64,000 nt of DNA from Gammaproteobacteria bacterium (GTDB lineage: Bacteria; Pseudomonadota; Gammaproteobacteria; Pseudomonadales; Azotimanducaceae), in NCBI GenBank assembly GCA_028821515.1, contig JAPPGA010000035.1, forward strand, positions 1 to 64,000. The letters run 5' to 3'. The notes under the pieces are model-generated. The model was not told where the DNA came from, made no database searches, and saw nothing but the letters and a program-made list of their open reading frames with translations. A program made the position numbers and the translations under genes. Of this stretch, positions 53,604-61,562 are shown piece by piece. Numbering within the stretch: position 1 is the stretch's first letter; the number at the start of each line of letters is the position of its first letter.

Positions 53604-53972
53604 GTAGTTGTCGAAAAATCGTGTAGGATGTTTCGATCCGGAAAATCAGGACGAAGGCCGGGGGGAATCGCGCCGCTGCGAGCAACCGGAAGTCACGAAA
53701 AAAGTACGAAAAGTTCTGAACTGCACACGCTTAGTTCACAAAGCATTGGCTAACATCTGCCTAGGCATTTACGGGCTCCGCTCCGGTGGGCTTGGGCGGG
53801 GCGTAAAAAAGCGGCATCCGCAGTTGTTGATCCCGGTTGATCTCCCGCGCTTGGAGCAAGGGCCACCGCGGCGCGGAGACTCCTTAGACAAGACTCTCGA
53901 TCAACCAATCCCTGCTGCGTGGCGGAATGCCCTGCCCCGTTTGTCTTTTGACCCGAGGTCCCGAATCTACCG
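53604..53972. other. Intergenic region with relic DNA
   Basis: 369 bp between the small protein and the LuxR-type regulator. It is less GC-rich in the middle (around 53690-53770). It contains a MaoC 3' end relic (53910-53951). I see no supported gene, and no strong promoter for the regulator. Confidence 0.5.
53910..53951 (+). pseudogene. Relic of a MaoC gene 3' end
   Basis: The frame here reads PCCVAECPAPFVF and stop; the intact MaoC gene ends PCCVAESLARFVF and stop. The DNA is closely similar over these 42 bases, then diverges. It is best explained as the remaining end of a duplicated or exchanged MaoC gene. Confidence 0.6.
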
Positions 53973-56708
53973 ATGTCGCGACACGATCAGGCTGATCAGG
54001 TTTTAGAAGCGCCCGAAGAAACGCGGGACACGCCTTTTGCGTTGCCCCCGCTCCCTTGGCTATTGGGGCAGAAGGTTGCGATTCCGGAACCCGTGCCGGG
54101 ATACGTCCATCGTCCCGAACTCGTGGATCGGACAAGCCCCACGCGCCGTCGGCTGACGGTGCTACAGGCGTCGGGTGGTTTCGGCAAGACGACGCTGCTG
54201 GCCGAGTGCTGCCGCCGGCTGCGCCGCGAAGGGACCGCCACGGCCTGGGTCTCGCTGGACGAGCAGGACGAACCTGCCGTACTCGACGCCTACATCGCAC
54301 TGGCGTGCGCGAGCGCAGGATTGAACCTCTTCGACGTATCCGAGACCGACGACGCTCCCGTTGGACCAGAAAGCCGAATCGGGCTGGTAGTACGCGAGAT
54401 CCAGGCGTTTGGCAGACCGTTCGTGATGGCCTTCGACGAGGTGGAGCGGCTGGGGAACCGCGCCTCCGTAGCTCTCCTGGCATTCCTGCTGCAAAGGGGG
54501 CCATCGAATCTGCATTTGGCGATTGCCTGCCGAATGCTCCCAAACAATCTCCACGTGGCGACGGCGCTGCTGGAAGGCCGTGCCGAGGTGCTGGGGACGG
54601 AGGACCTGCGGTTCTCACGGGCGGATACGGCCAGGTTTTTCGACCTGCGCCTGTCGCGCCGCGCGCTGGCGGAAGAGATGGGCCGTTCGGCCGGATGGCC
54701 GTTCGCATTGCGCATGGCCTGCATCGGAATGGAACGCGGAGCGGACGTTGGCGGTCTCACGGAGAGGGATCTGGTCGGGAACTGGATGGAGTCCCGTTTG
54801 CTCGCGAATCTCGGGCGCGATGACCGGAACCTTGTTCTGGATCTGGCGCTGTTTGACTGGATCGACTCGGCGTTAGTGGGAGAAGTTCTGCAGACGAGCG
54901 ATGCGATGCGCTGCCTCGAGTCGCTGGCTGTGCTCGTCGGGTTGATGGAGCGGACGAGTGAAGGCGCTCTCGAGCGTTGGCGACTTCATCCCCTGGTACG
55001 CGAGCACTGCGCCAATCAACGTTTCCGGGAGGACCCGGAGCGCTTCGGCCTTATCCATCGGCGGATCGCGGTCGCCCTCGCGAGGCGGGGTGAGACCGTG
55101 TCGGCCATGCGCCACGCCAACGACGGAGACGATCCGTTCCTGGCAGGATCGATTGTCGAGGAGGCTGGCGGCGTTCGCTTGTGGACCCGTCAGGGGATGG
55201 TCCGGTTGCAGGCGGCCAACCGCCAGTTGACCGACGAGGTAGTCTCCGAACGGCCGAGGTTGAAACTCGTGCGTTGCCTTTCACTGTCGCTGTCAGGCCA
55301 CCACGAAGAAGCCCGGAGGCTCTTCCGCGAATGTCCCCGCCCATCCCGTCGCGGCGAGGAGGACGACGCAGCCTTCGAGTATTCCGTGGACCATTGCATC
55401 GTTGGCAGTGGCATGGCGCTGTACGGGACAGGCTCGGTCAACTCTGATTGGCTTCGAACCCGCCCCGGCGAACTTGCCCGGCTGGCAGGGTCGCCGCGTC
55501 TAGATGTCCTCACACGTGGTCACCTTGAGTACTCGCGATGCGTCACGCACTTCCTGAAGGGGGAATTCGATGCCGCTCTCGAAGGGCTCTCCGTGGCGCG
55601 AGAGCTGGTTGCGGGAACCGAGTACCTGGGTATGTACGGGGAAGTGCTGCACGGCCAGGTCGAATTCGTGAAGGGACGGGTAGCGGACGCCCAGTCGCAT
55701 TGGCGCAAGGCGCGTCGGGTCGCCCGGAAGCGCTTTCTGCTCGACCCGGTCGCGGTCGCGAGCTGCGAAGTTGTGACGAAAGAGCTGGCGCTGGAGCGCA
55801 ACCTCGTTCCGACCGTCGTTGAACCGTCCGGCATGCGGAGTTTGTTGATGCGCCGCGGCGTGCCGTTCTCGCTATTTGCCACGGCCATCAACGTGTTGAT
55901 CAGCACCAGACTGGCGTCCGAGCATCTCGACGAAGCGATGGCGGTGGTAGATGAACTGTCGGCCTACGTTCGTCGGTCGGAATTGACCATGTTCCTGAGG
56001 CTATTGGCAGCGTTGCGGGTGTCGGTGCTCGTGATCGCAGGGCGAATCGAAGACGCCGAAATGGCCTGGTCGCGGGAGACGCTGCCGGAAGAGCCTGCGG
56101 CCTGCGTGGATCTTTCCGCTCAGAGCTGGAGGGAGATGGAGGCCATATCGGAGGCGCGGGCGCGTCTGCTGATCGGGCGCCGGCGATTTGACGAGGCCAG
56201 GACCCTGCTCCGCGAACTGCGGGCGGTTGCCGTGGATCGGGGATTCCGAAGGATCGAGATGCGCGCCCTGGCGTTGTCGATCATGCTGGAGCGACGAGCC
56301 GGGGACACGGAGAAGAGCACACGCCTTCTGGCAAATTTCCTCAGGCTGTATGCCGAATCCCCCTACTACGCCCCGCCGTTCGTCCGGGAACGCGCGATTG
56401 GCCCTGCGTTGGTGAGGAAGTTCCTTCGCCTGAATGCAAACTCCCGCTGCCAGCGGGCGGGGCATTCGCTTCTGGCTGCGATGCGCCGTGCGGATGATCG
56501 TTCGGACCTTTCGCTCACCGAGCGTGAACGGGAGGTGCTTCAGCGGCTGGAGGGCCGCGGGGACAAGGAGATTGCTGTCGCCGTCGGGCTAAGCGTGCAT
56601 GGTGTTCGATACCATCTTCGCAAGCTCTTCGCCAAGCTGGGAGTGGCCACGCGGATCGAGGCCGTACGCCGGGCAAGGGAACTGGGACTGATCGCAGACG
56701 GTGCCTGA
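53973..56708 (+). CDS. LuxR family ATP-dependent (MalT/LAL-type) transcriptional regulator
   Basis: 911-residue signal-transducing ATPase with a LuxR DNA-binding end. P-loop ASGGFGKTTLLAECCRRLRR lies near residue 65, and the Walker B-like VMAFDEVERLG follows. A long helical/TPR-like middle is typical of STAND ATPases. The C-terminal LuxR helix-turn-helix is LTEREREVLQRLEGRGDKEI, then AVAVGLSVHGVRYHLRKLF. It should switch on target genes after binding an inducer and ATP. The exported-protein array directly downstream, with an inverted repeat in front, is the obvious candidate target. Confidence 0.88.
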   Translation: MSRHDQADQVLEAPEETRDTPFALPPLPWLLGQKVAIPEPVPGYVHRPELVDRTSPTRRRLTVLQASGGFGKTTLLAECCRRLRREGTATAWVSLDEQDEPAVLDAYIALACASAGLNLFDVSETDDAPVGPESRIGLVVREIQAFGRPFVMAFDEVERLGNRASVALLAFLLQRGPSNLHLAIACRMLPNNLHVATALLEGRAEVLGTEDLRFSRADTARFFDLRLSRRALAEEMGRSAGWPFALRMACIGMERGADVGGLTERDLVGNWMESRLLANLGRDDRNLVLDLALFDWIDSALVGEVLQTSDAMRCLESLAVLVGLMERTSEGALERWRLHPLVREHCANQRFREDPERFGLIHRRIAVALARRGETVSAMRHANDGDDPFLAGSIVEEAGGVRLWTRQGMVRLQAANRQLTDEVVSERPRLKLVRCLSLSLSGHHEEARRLFRECPRPSRRGEEDDAAFEYSVDHCIVGSGMALYGTGSVNSDWLRTRPGELARLAGSPRLDVLTRGHLEYSRCVTHFLKGEFDAALEGLSVARELVAGTEYLGMYGEVLHGQVEFVKGRVADAQSHWRKARRVARKRFLLDPVAVASCEVVTKELALERNLVPTVVEPSGMRSLLMRRGVPFSLFATAINVLISTRLASEHLDEAMAVVDELSAYVRRSELTMFLRLLAALRVSVLVIAGRIEDAEMAWSRETLPEEPAACVDLSAQSWREMEAISEARARLLIGRRRFDEARTLLRELRAVAVDRGFRRIEMRALALSIMLERRAGDTEKSTRLLANFLRLYAESPYYAPPFVRERAIGPALVRKFLRLNANSRCQRAGHSLLAAMRRADDRSDLSLTEREREVLQRLEGRGDKEIAVAVGLSVHGVRYHLRKLFAKLGVATRIEAVRRARELGLIADGA

Positions 56709-56896
56709 GTCGGGTATTGGAACATAGCCCGCGCTAGCGCCATGAAATCCGTCACCCTACGGGTGCCGTATTTCGCCCCCGCCCAAGCCCACTCTTTCGC
56801 CCGGCCCACCCGTCCCGGATCCTCCGCCTTGATCGGCACTTGCATGCCGTTCTTCGGCGCAGACCCCTAGCCCCCGTCCCGCTTCTGCGCGAGGTT

Positions 56897-56913
56897 GTGT
56901 AGACCAGCTACAC
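56897..56913. promoter_or_regulatory. Inverted repeat GTGTAG-N5-CTACAC, candidate operator
   Basis: A perfect 6-bp inverted repeat with 5-base spacer, ~63 bases upstream of the first exported-protein gene, followed by a related half-site CTACTACAC at about 56924-56932. The position right after the LuxR-type regulator gene suggests a binding site for it. Confidence 0.45.
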
Positions 56914-56975
56914 GGATTTCCAGCTACTACACGATTGACCTGCCTGTAACGTTATCGGTTCCTGCCTTGGCGTAG

Positions 56976-58130
56976 TTGTTAGGGGATAGCGACATCCGGC
57001 GATCGCCGATCAAAACACTTGTGGTGGCCTGCGCGATGACGCTTGCGACCACCGTGGTGTTTGCCACGGGTGCGGGCGATAGTGACGAGGCGGCTGCAGA
57101 CGACTGCGGCGTGGCGTCCAATTGCGGCGGTCTGGGCGGATGGCGCGTGATCCTGTTGGCGACGGAACCCCGCTCGGGCGGGGACCCTTCGGATAGCGAA
57201 CCGGTCGAGGATCCGGTAGAGCCGGTCGGGAACCAGGCGCCCAATCGGGTGGGTTCGATGCGCGACCAGGCGCTGACCGTTGGCGGTGAATCCGCAACGG
57301 TGGATGTCGCATCGTTTTTCTCGGATCCTGACGGCGACGACCTGACCTACCGCGCATCGTCGTCCAACGACAGGATCGCAACCGCGACTGTCTCGGGCAG
57401 CGACGTGACGGTCGCGCCGGCGGCGGAGGGAACGGCGACGATCACGGTCACGGCCACCGACCCGGGCGGTCTAACGGCCGAACAGACCTTCGCCGCGACC
57501 GTGTCGGCCGAAGAGGCTGCCGATCTCGTCGTCGAGTCGCCGGCGGTGGACGATGCCGCCCCCGATCCAGGCGGATCGGTCAGGTTCAGCGCGACGGTCA
57601 GAAACCGGGGCAATGCCGTGTCCGTCGCCACCACCCTTCGCTACTACCGTTCCTTGAACGCGACGATCTCCTCCAGCGACACCGCGGTCGGTACGGACGC
57701 GGTGGCTGGACTCGCTGCCGGGGCCAACAGCACGGAGTCGATCTCGCTGACGGTGCCGTCCGACGCCGGGACCTACTACTACGGTGCCTGCGTGGATTCC
57801 GTGACGGGGGAGTCGGACACGACCAACAACTGCTCCGCAGGCGTCGAGGTCGAGGTCTCCGACGGTGGCGGCGGCGGTGATTCCTACTGCCGCGACGACG
57901 ATGTAATTCAATCTGGCAGCCGGTGCGACCTTTTCAGCACGACGTTCTATTTCGAGGTCGAGAGCGGCGGGCGGGGCTGCCTGCGCGCCGGCGGCGTCAC
58001 TAGTTGTAACGGCAACAGCATCTCGGCCAGAAACTGGACCGTCAATGGCATCAGGATCACGCTCGTCGCATCGCGCAATGACGACGACAGCTGGACCATC
58101 GACGATGTCGAACCCGAACCGGGCGAATAG
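56976..58130 (+). CDS. Exported protein with Ig-like and CARDB domains
   Basis: 384 residues. A signal-like hydrophobic segment (TLVVACAMTLATTVVFATGA) is followed by a Big/cadherin-like repeat (SFFSDPDGDDLTYRASSSND, TVAPAAEGTATITVTATDPG). A CARDB adhesion domain (DLVVESPAVDDAAPDPGGSV through YYYGACVDSVTGESDTTNNC) and a Gly-rich linker lead to a Cys-containing C-terminal domain (CDLFSTTFYFEVESGGRGCL). The CARDB part recurs in the protein at 59034. The TTG start at 56976 is uncertain; an internal ATG or GTG before the hydrophobic segment is possible. Probably surface or periplasmic, binding role. Confidence 0.7.
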   Translation: MLGDSDIRRSPIKTLVVACAMTLATTVVFATGAGDSDEAAADDCGVASNCGGLGGWRVILLATEPRSGGDPSDSEPVEDPVEPVGNQAPNRVGSMRDQALTVGGESATVDVASFFSDPDGDDLTYRASSSNDRIATATVSGSDVTVAPAAEGTATITVTATDPGGLTAEQTFAATVSAEEAADLVVESPAVDDAAPDPGGSVRFSATVRNRGNAVSVATTLRYYRSLNATISSSDTAVGTDAVAGLAAGANSTESISLTVPSDAGTYYYGACVDSVTGESDTTNNCSAGVEVEVSDGGGGGDSYCRDDDVIQSGSRCDLFSTTFYFEVESGGRGCLRAGGVTSCNGNSISARNWTVNGIRITLVASRNDDDSWTIDDVEPEPGE

Positions 58131-58220
58131 TGGGCAGGAAAAAGGGCATGCGTTGCGAATCAATGGCGCGCAGCGAGCAAGCGAAACTGAGCGGGGGACT
58201 CCGCAGATGAGGTTGAAATC

Positions 58221-58592
58221 ATGATGGCAATCACCGGGAAACATGTCGGCGTACTGGGTGTCTTTCTCGTTCTGCTTTCGGCGGTTCACACCAGTGCGGC
58301 GGTCGAGCGGGTCGAAGCGAAGGCCGTTCGCACGCTGACGACGGGCGACGGCCGGTTCGGCGGGTGCATGGTCCAGCTTGACCGGAGCCTGGCGGAGGCG
58401 GGGCTGAACTGCACCAATTGGGTGACGTTCAGTTGCACCGGCGTGCACACGTCCAAGGACGAGGGATTCCGCATGTTCGAATCCGCGCAGATGGCTTTCG
58501 CTCTGGACAAGACCATCGTGCTGGAGGTGAACGACGAGAAGAAGCACAACGGCCACTGCTACGCGCGACGGGTCGATGTGAAGAAGAACTGA
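58221..58592 (+). CDS. Small exported GDGRFGGCM-module protein
   Basis: 123 residues: signal peptide (GVLGVFLVLLSAVHTSAA) and one small domain with VRTLTTGDGRFGGCMVQLD, LNCTNWVTFSCTGVHTSKDE, MFESAQMAFALDKTIVLEVN and KKHNGHCYARRVDVKKN. Four cysteines could make two disulfides. The same module forms the N-terminus of the proteins at 59034 and 61559. I do not know its function; it looks like a compact secreted beta-rich domain. Confidence 0.8.
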   Translation: MMAITGKHVGVLGVFLVLLSAVHTSAAVERVEAKAVRTLTTGDGRFGGCMVQLDRSLAEAGLNCTNWVTFSCTGVHTSKDEGFRMFESAQMAFALDKTIVLEVNDEKKHNGHCYARRVDVKKN

Positions 58593-58605
58593 CAACCGAG
58601 CGACT

Positions 58606-59037
58606 GTGTCGAGGTCCAGGTTCGTCGTGCTGGCGCTGTCCGCGATGGCCTTAGCGGTCGTTGCATCGGTCCTTCTGCTGCACCCGGCAGACGTGGAGGT
58701 CGAATCCGGTGAGGACTTCAAGGCCTCCATCCTGTCCGGCTCGGCGGATTCCCCCGAAATTCAAGATGGGGCTGTCCGCATGGTTGCCCGGTATGACTAC
58801 GTGATCCGGCACGCAGAACAACCGCCGACGGAAAGTCCGTCCCGTCGAGTGTCCCGCGATTACGCCGATGCGGACGAATATCTTGACCCGGACGTTCTAT
58901 ACCCGGCTTCGCCTGCGTTCGGAAGCGTGACCGACGCGGGCGTGTTCCTGGACCCTGACCGGGACATTCCGCCGCCGGTGCCCGCCGACGGCGTAGCGGA
59001 CGTCGGCGACTACGTCGCGCCGGAGGAAGGTCCGTGA
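58606..59037 (+). CDS. Exported or membrane-anchored protein of unknown function
   Basis: 143 residues with an N-terminal hydrophobic helix (FVVLALSAMALAVVASVLLL) and an acidic, proline-rich rest ending DVGDYVAPEEGP. GTG start 14 bases after the preceding gene; its stop overlaps the GTG of the next gene (GTGA). A shortened relative with the same ending lies at 61395, in the same position relative to the related gene at 61559. No known family. Confidence 0.65.
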   Translation: MSRSRFVVLALSAMALAVVASVLLLHPADVEVESGEDFKASILSGSADSPEIQDGAVRMVARYDYVIRHAEQPPTESPSRRVSRDYADADEYLDPDVLYPASPAFGSVTDAGVFLDPDRDIPPPVPADGVADVGDYVAPEEGP

Positions 59038-60401
59038 TCCGTCACCGAACAACTCCCCGGCGAGACGCATCACGCGCGCGGGTCGCGACCGGAACAGCAT
59101 TCGCGTACTTCCTGGTCGCGCTGTTGCCGGGAACGATGCTCCACGCCGCCACGGCTTCCGTGGAGGGCAATGTCCTGCAGGTTCTCGCCACCGGCGACGG
59201 GCGCTTCGGCGGCTGCATGGCCGCACTGGACGTGGCCATCTCGGACGCCGGCTTGGACTGCTCCGGCAATTGGGTGACGTTCAGTTGCATCGGCGATCAC
59301 GCGGAGAAGGAAGACGCGGCGCGCGTGTTCGAGTCGTTGCGCACGGCGGTGGTCGCGGGCAAGTCCGTCGAAATGCGCGTCACCGACGAAAGGAAGCACG
59401 GCAACTACTGCCACGCCAGCCGCATCAAGATACAGGACGAGCCCCATGCGGACGAGGATAGCGACGCGGACGGGGTCCTGGACCTGGAAGACGACGTTCC
59501 GCTGGACGCGTCGGAGACCGTGGATACGGACGACGACGGCGTGGGCGACAACGCCGATGCCGATGATGACAACGACGGCGTGGAGGACGACGCCGACGCC
59601 TTTCCGCTGGACCCGAACGAGTCCGTCGACACGGACGGCGACGGCATCGGCGACAACGCGGATTCGGACGACGACAACGATGGAATCCTGGATGCCGACG
59701 ATCCCTGCCCGCTGGATCCGAACGACAACTGCGTGAGGCCGGATATGGCCGTGGAGTCTCCCTCCGCAAGCCGCAACGCGGTGCGCGAAGGCGAGTCGTT
59801 CACCTTTTTCGCAACCGTCAGGAATCAGGGTGCCAGCCGATCCGACGCCACCACGCTGCGCTACTATCGCTCGACGGACGCTACGATCTCGCGCAGCGAC
59901 ACAAGCGTCGGCACGGATGCCGTGCCCGAACTCGCGGCCTCGGAAACCTCCGATGAATCAATCGACCTTGCTGCGCCCCAAAGTCCTCGTACGTACTACT
60001 ACGGCGCGTGCGTCGATTCGGTGTCGGGCGAAGCCGATACAAGCAATAACTGTTCCGCGGGAGTGAAGGTCGTTGTCTCGCCAGCGCCGGAGATTCCCGT
60101 TCCCGCCCACCCGAGGACGAGCGGCAGATTTTCTCCTCCGAACTTCTTTATTGGTCAATCCGTCGACCTCATTCTCTCCTGGAATCGAATCTCGGGCGCA
60201 GCCGACTACAAGGTATATATCAATAATGCTGTCCCCATTACCTATATCAGGCGGGGGAATGTATGTTCTGTCCGTTCATCACATCACTCGAGTACCACAA
60301 CGAGCACTTCCTATACCTATACATTCAAAGCAGCCCCCATAAACCATTACTTTTACTTCGTTCAAGCCTGTAATTCTTCCGGTCAGTGCTCGTGTCCCTG
60401 A
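59034..60401 (+). CDS. Modular exported protein: GDGRFGGCM module, TSP type-3 repeats, CARDB, FnIII-like
   Basis: 455 residues. A signal segment (FAYFLVALLPGTMLHAATA) precedes the GDGRFGGCMAALDVAISDAG module with WVTFSC and HGNYCHASRIKIQD. Calcium-binding thrombospondin type-3 repeats follow (DADGVLDLEDDVPLDASETV, TDDDGVGDNADADDDNDGVE). A CARDB domain (DMAVESPSASRNAVREGESF through YYGACVDSVSGEADTSNNCS) and a fibronectin-like tail (SWNRISGAADYKVYINNAVP) complete the chain. The tail is strikingly AT-richer than the rest. The GTG start overlaps the previous stop. Probably a surface adhesin or substrate-binding scaffold. Confidence 0.8.
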   Translation: MIRHRTTPRRDASRARVATGTAFAYFLVALLPGTMLHAATASVEGNVLQVLATGDGRFGGCMAALDVAISDAGLDCSGNWVTFSCIGDHAEKEDAARVFESLRTAVVAGKSVEMRVTDERKHGNYCHASRIKIQDEPHADEDSDADGVLDLEDDVPLDASETVDTDDDGVGDNADADDDNDGVEDDADAFPLDPNESVDTDGDGIGDNADSDDDNDGILDADDPCPLDPNDNCVRPDMAVESPSASRNAVREGESFTFFATVRNQGASRSDATTLRYYRSTDATISRSDTSVGTDAVPELAASETSDESIDLAAPQSPRTYYYGACVDSVSGEADTSNNCSAGVKVVVSPAPEIPVPAHPRTSGRFSPPNFFIGQSVDLILSWNRISGAADYKVYINNAVPITYIRRGNVCSVRSSHHSSTTTSTSYTYTFKAAPINHYFYFVQACNSSGQCSCP

Positions 60402-60548
60402 TAGGCCGAAGGATTCGGGGGCTCCAGCCTCGGGTGATAGAAAGGCAGGCTCCGGGCAGGCAAGACGCCAGTGTTCCTCCCACCTGCCTCTGGTAACCCA
60501 GGGAGTCAAGACCATGCATACAAAACGTCAGCGACAAGAGGAGTCTGT

Positions 60549-61097
60549 ATGACACGGCTGAAATGTACCGCCCCGCCGCTCCTTTTTGCGGCTCTCGCAA
60601 TCTTTAGTTGCGCGGCCACACAAGCCAGGGAACCAGAAACCGGAAACGCTTCCGACTGCCTGCAGAGTGTCGTCGAGATAAGGGACTATCTGACTCGTCT
60701 CCTGGACACTGAGTTGATGTCGAAAGCCGATCGCAATGCCTTGAAAGACGTGCCGAACACAATGGCGATCTTCATAGCAACACTCAGACACGGGAAGGGC
60801 TCGATCGACGATGAAGAGTACAAGAGACTTCAAACGACATGCGCGTTATTGGCTCGTCAACATGGCGCTCTCACTAATGAGCAACTGTTGCTTGGCGCCA
60901 AGCTAATGACTCCGGAAATGGCAGCCGAGGTGAGGAGAAAAGACAGCAGGAGCTATGAGCAGATCGTCAAGTTGTACAGAGTCCTCGGATCTGAAATGGG
61001 AAGAACTGTCATGAGCGCTCTTGTCAAGGGCCGCACGAAACCGCAAGAGGAACAGGACGTTGAGGCTGAACCGGGCAGCGAATCGCCGGATGCCTGA
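60549..61097 (+). CDS. Exported helical protein of unknown function
   Basis: 182 residues. Signal peptide MTRLKCTAPPLLFAALAIFS with a Cys at the end (FSCAATQA), then a mostly helical mature part (CLQSVVEIRDYLTRLLDTEL, LKDVPNTMAIFIATLRHGKG, MTPEMAAEVRRKDSRSYEQI). ATG 60549 has AGGAG 5 bases upstream. Base composition is less GC-rich than its neighbours and the gene interrupts two related gene pairs, so it may have been inserted. Confidence 0.7.
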   Translation: MTRLKCTAPPLLFAALAIFSCAATQAREPETGNASDCLQSVVEIRDYLTRLLDTELMSKADRNALKDVPNTMAIFIATLRHGKGSIDDEEYKRLQTTCALLARQHGALTNEQLLLGAKLMTPEMAAEVRRKDSRSYEQIVKLYRVLGSEMGRTVMSALVKGRTKPQEEQDVEAEPGSESPDA

Positions 61098-61394
61098 GGC
61101 CAGGAAATTGCAGGGCCGATCCAGGATCCGCTGTTGCGCGGCGAGGAGGTGTCTGAGCACGTTGGTGCTGCGGGTCGACGTGGGAAGTGCTTGATCGCCG
61201 GAGGAGAACAGGAGTCCGATTTAACGGGCGAAGGTGACCAGGGAGCGGTGACCGTACTCGACTCGGAGGAGTGGTCTTGAGATTCGATACGCTACATCGG
61301 ACGCTCGCGAAGACTGGCGGGAAAGTCGAAGCGTACAACGCGCGGAGTCTGATTCCGAACGGCCGGTGCTGACCTGGCCTGCGCGAACATCGCG
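61098..61394. other. Intergenic region
   Basis: 297 bp with no supported gene. Its downstream end continues into the shortened relative of the 58606 gene, so part of it may be the decayed 5' half of that copy. Confidence 0.45.
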
Positions 61395-61562
61395 ATGAGC
61401 AGGGACCTTTATCCGGGCACCTTCTACCGGGTCTCGTCGCGGGGCGGCAGCGCATCTGACCTCGGCGAGTTCCGGGATCCTGACCTTGATGTTCCGACTG
61501 CGCTGCCCTGCGAGCGCATATCGGACGTCGGCGACTACCTTGTGCCGGAGGAAGGCCCGTGA
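61395..61562 (+). pseudogene. Shortened relative of the 58606 protein
   Basis: A 55-codon frame beginning MSRDLYPGTFYRVSSRGG and ending ISDVGDYLVPEEGP. The end matches VADVGDYVAPEEGP of the 143-residue protein at 58606, and the same GTGA overlap joins it to the next gene. The hydrophobic N-terminus is missing, so it is probably a truncated copy, perhaps kept for translational coupling. Confidence 0.6.

Noticed and set aside
56709..56975. Short frames on both strands after the LuxR gene
   Set aside because: Neither has a ribosome site or recognisable protein; the region is better read as promoter DNA with an inverted repeat.
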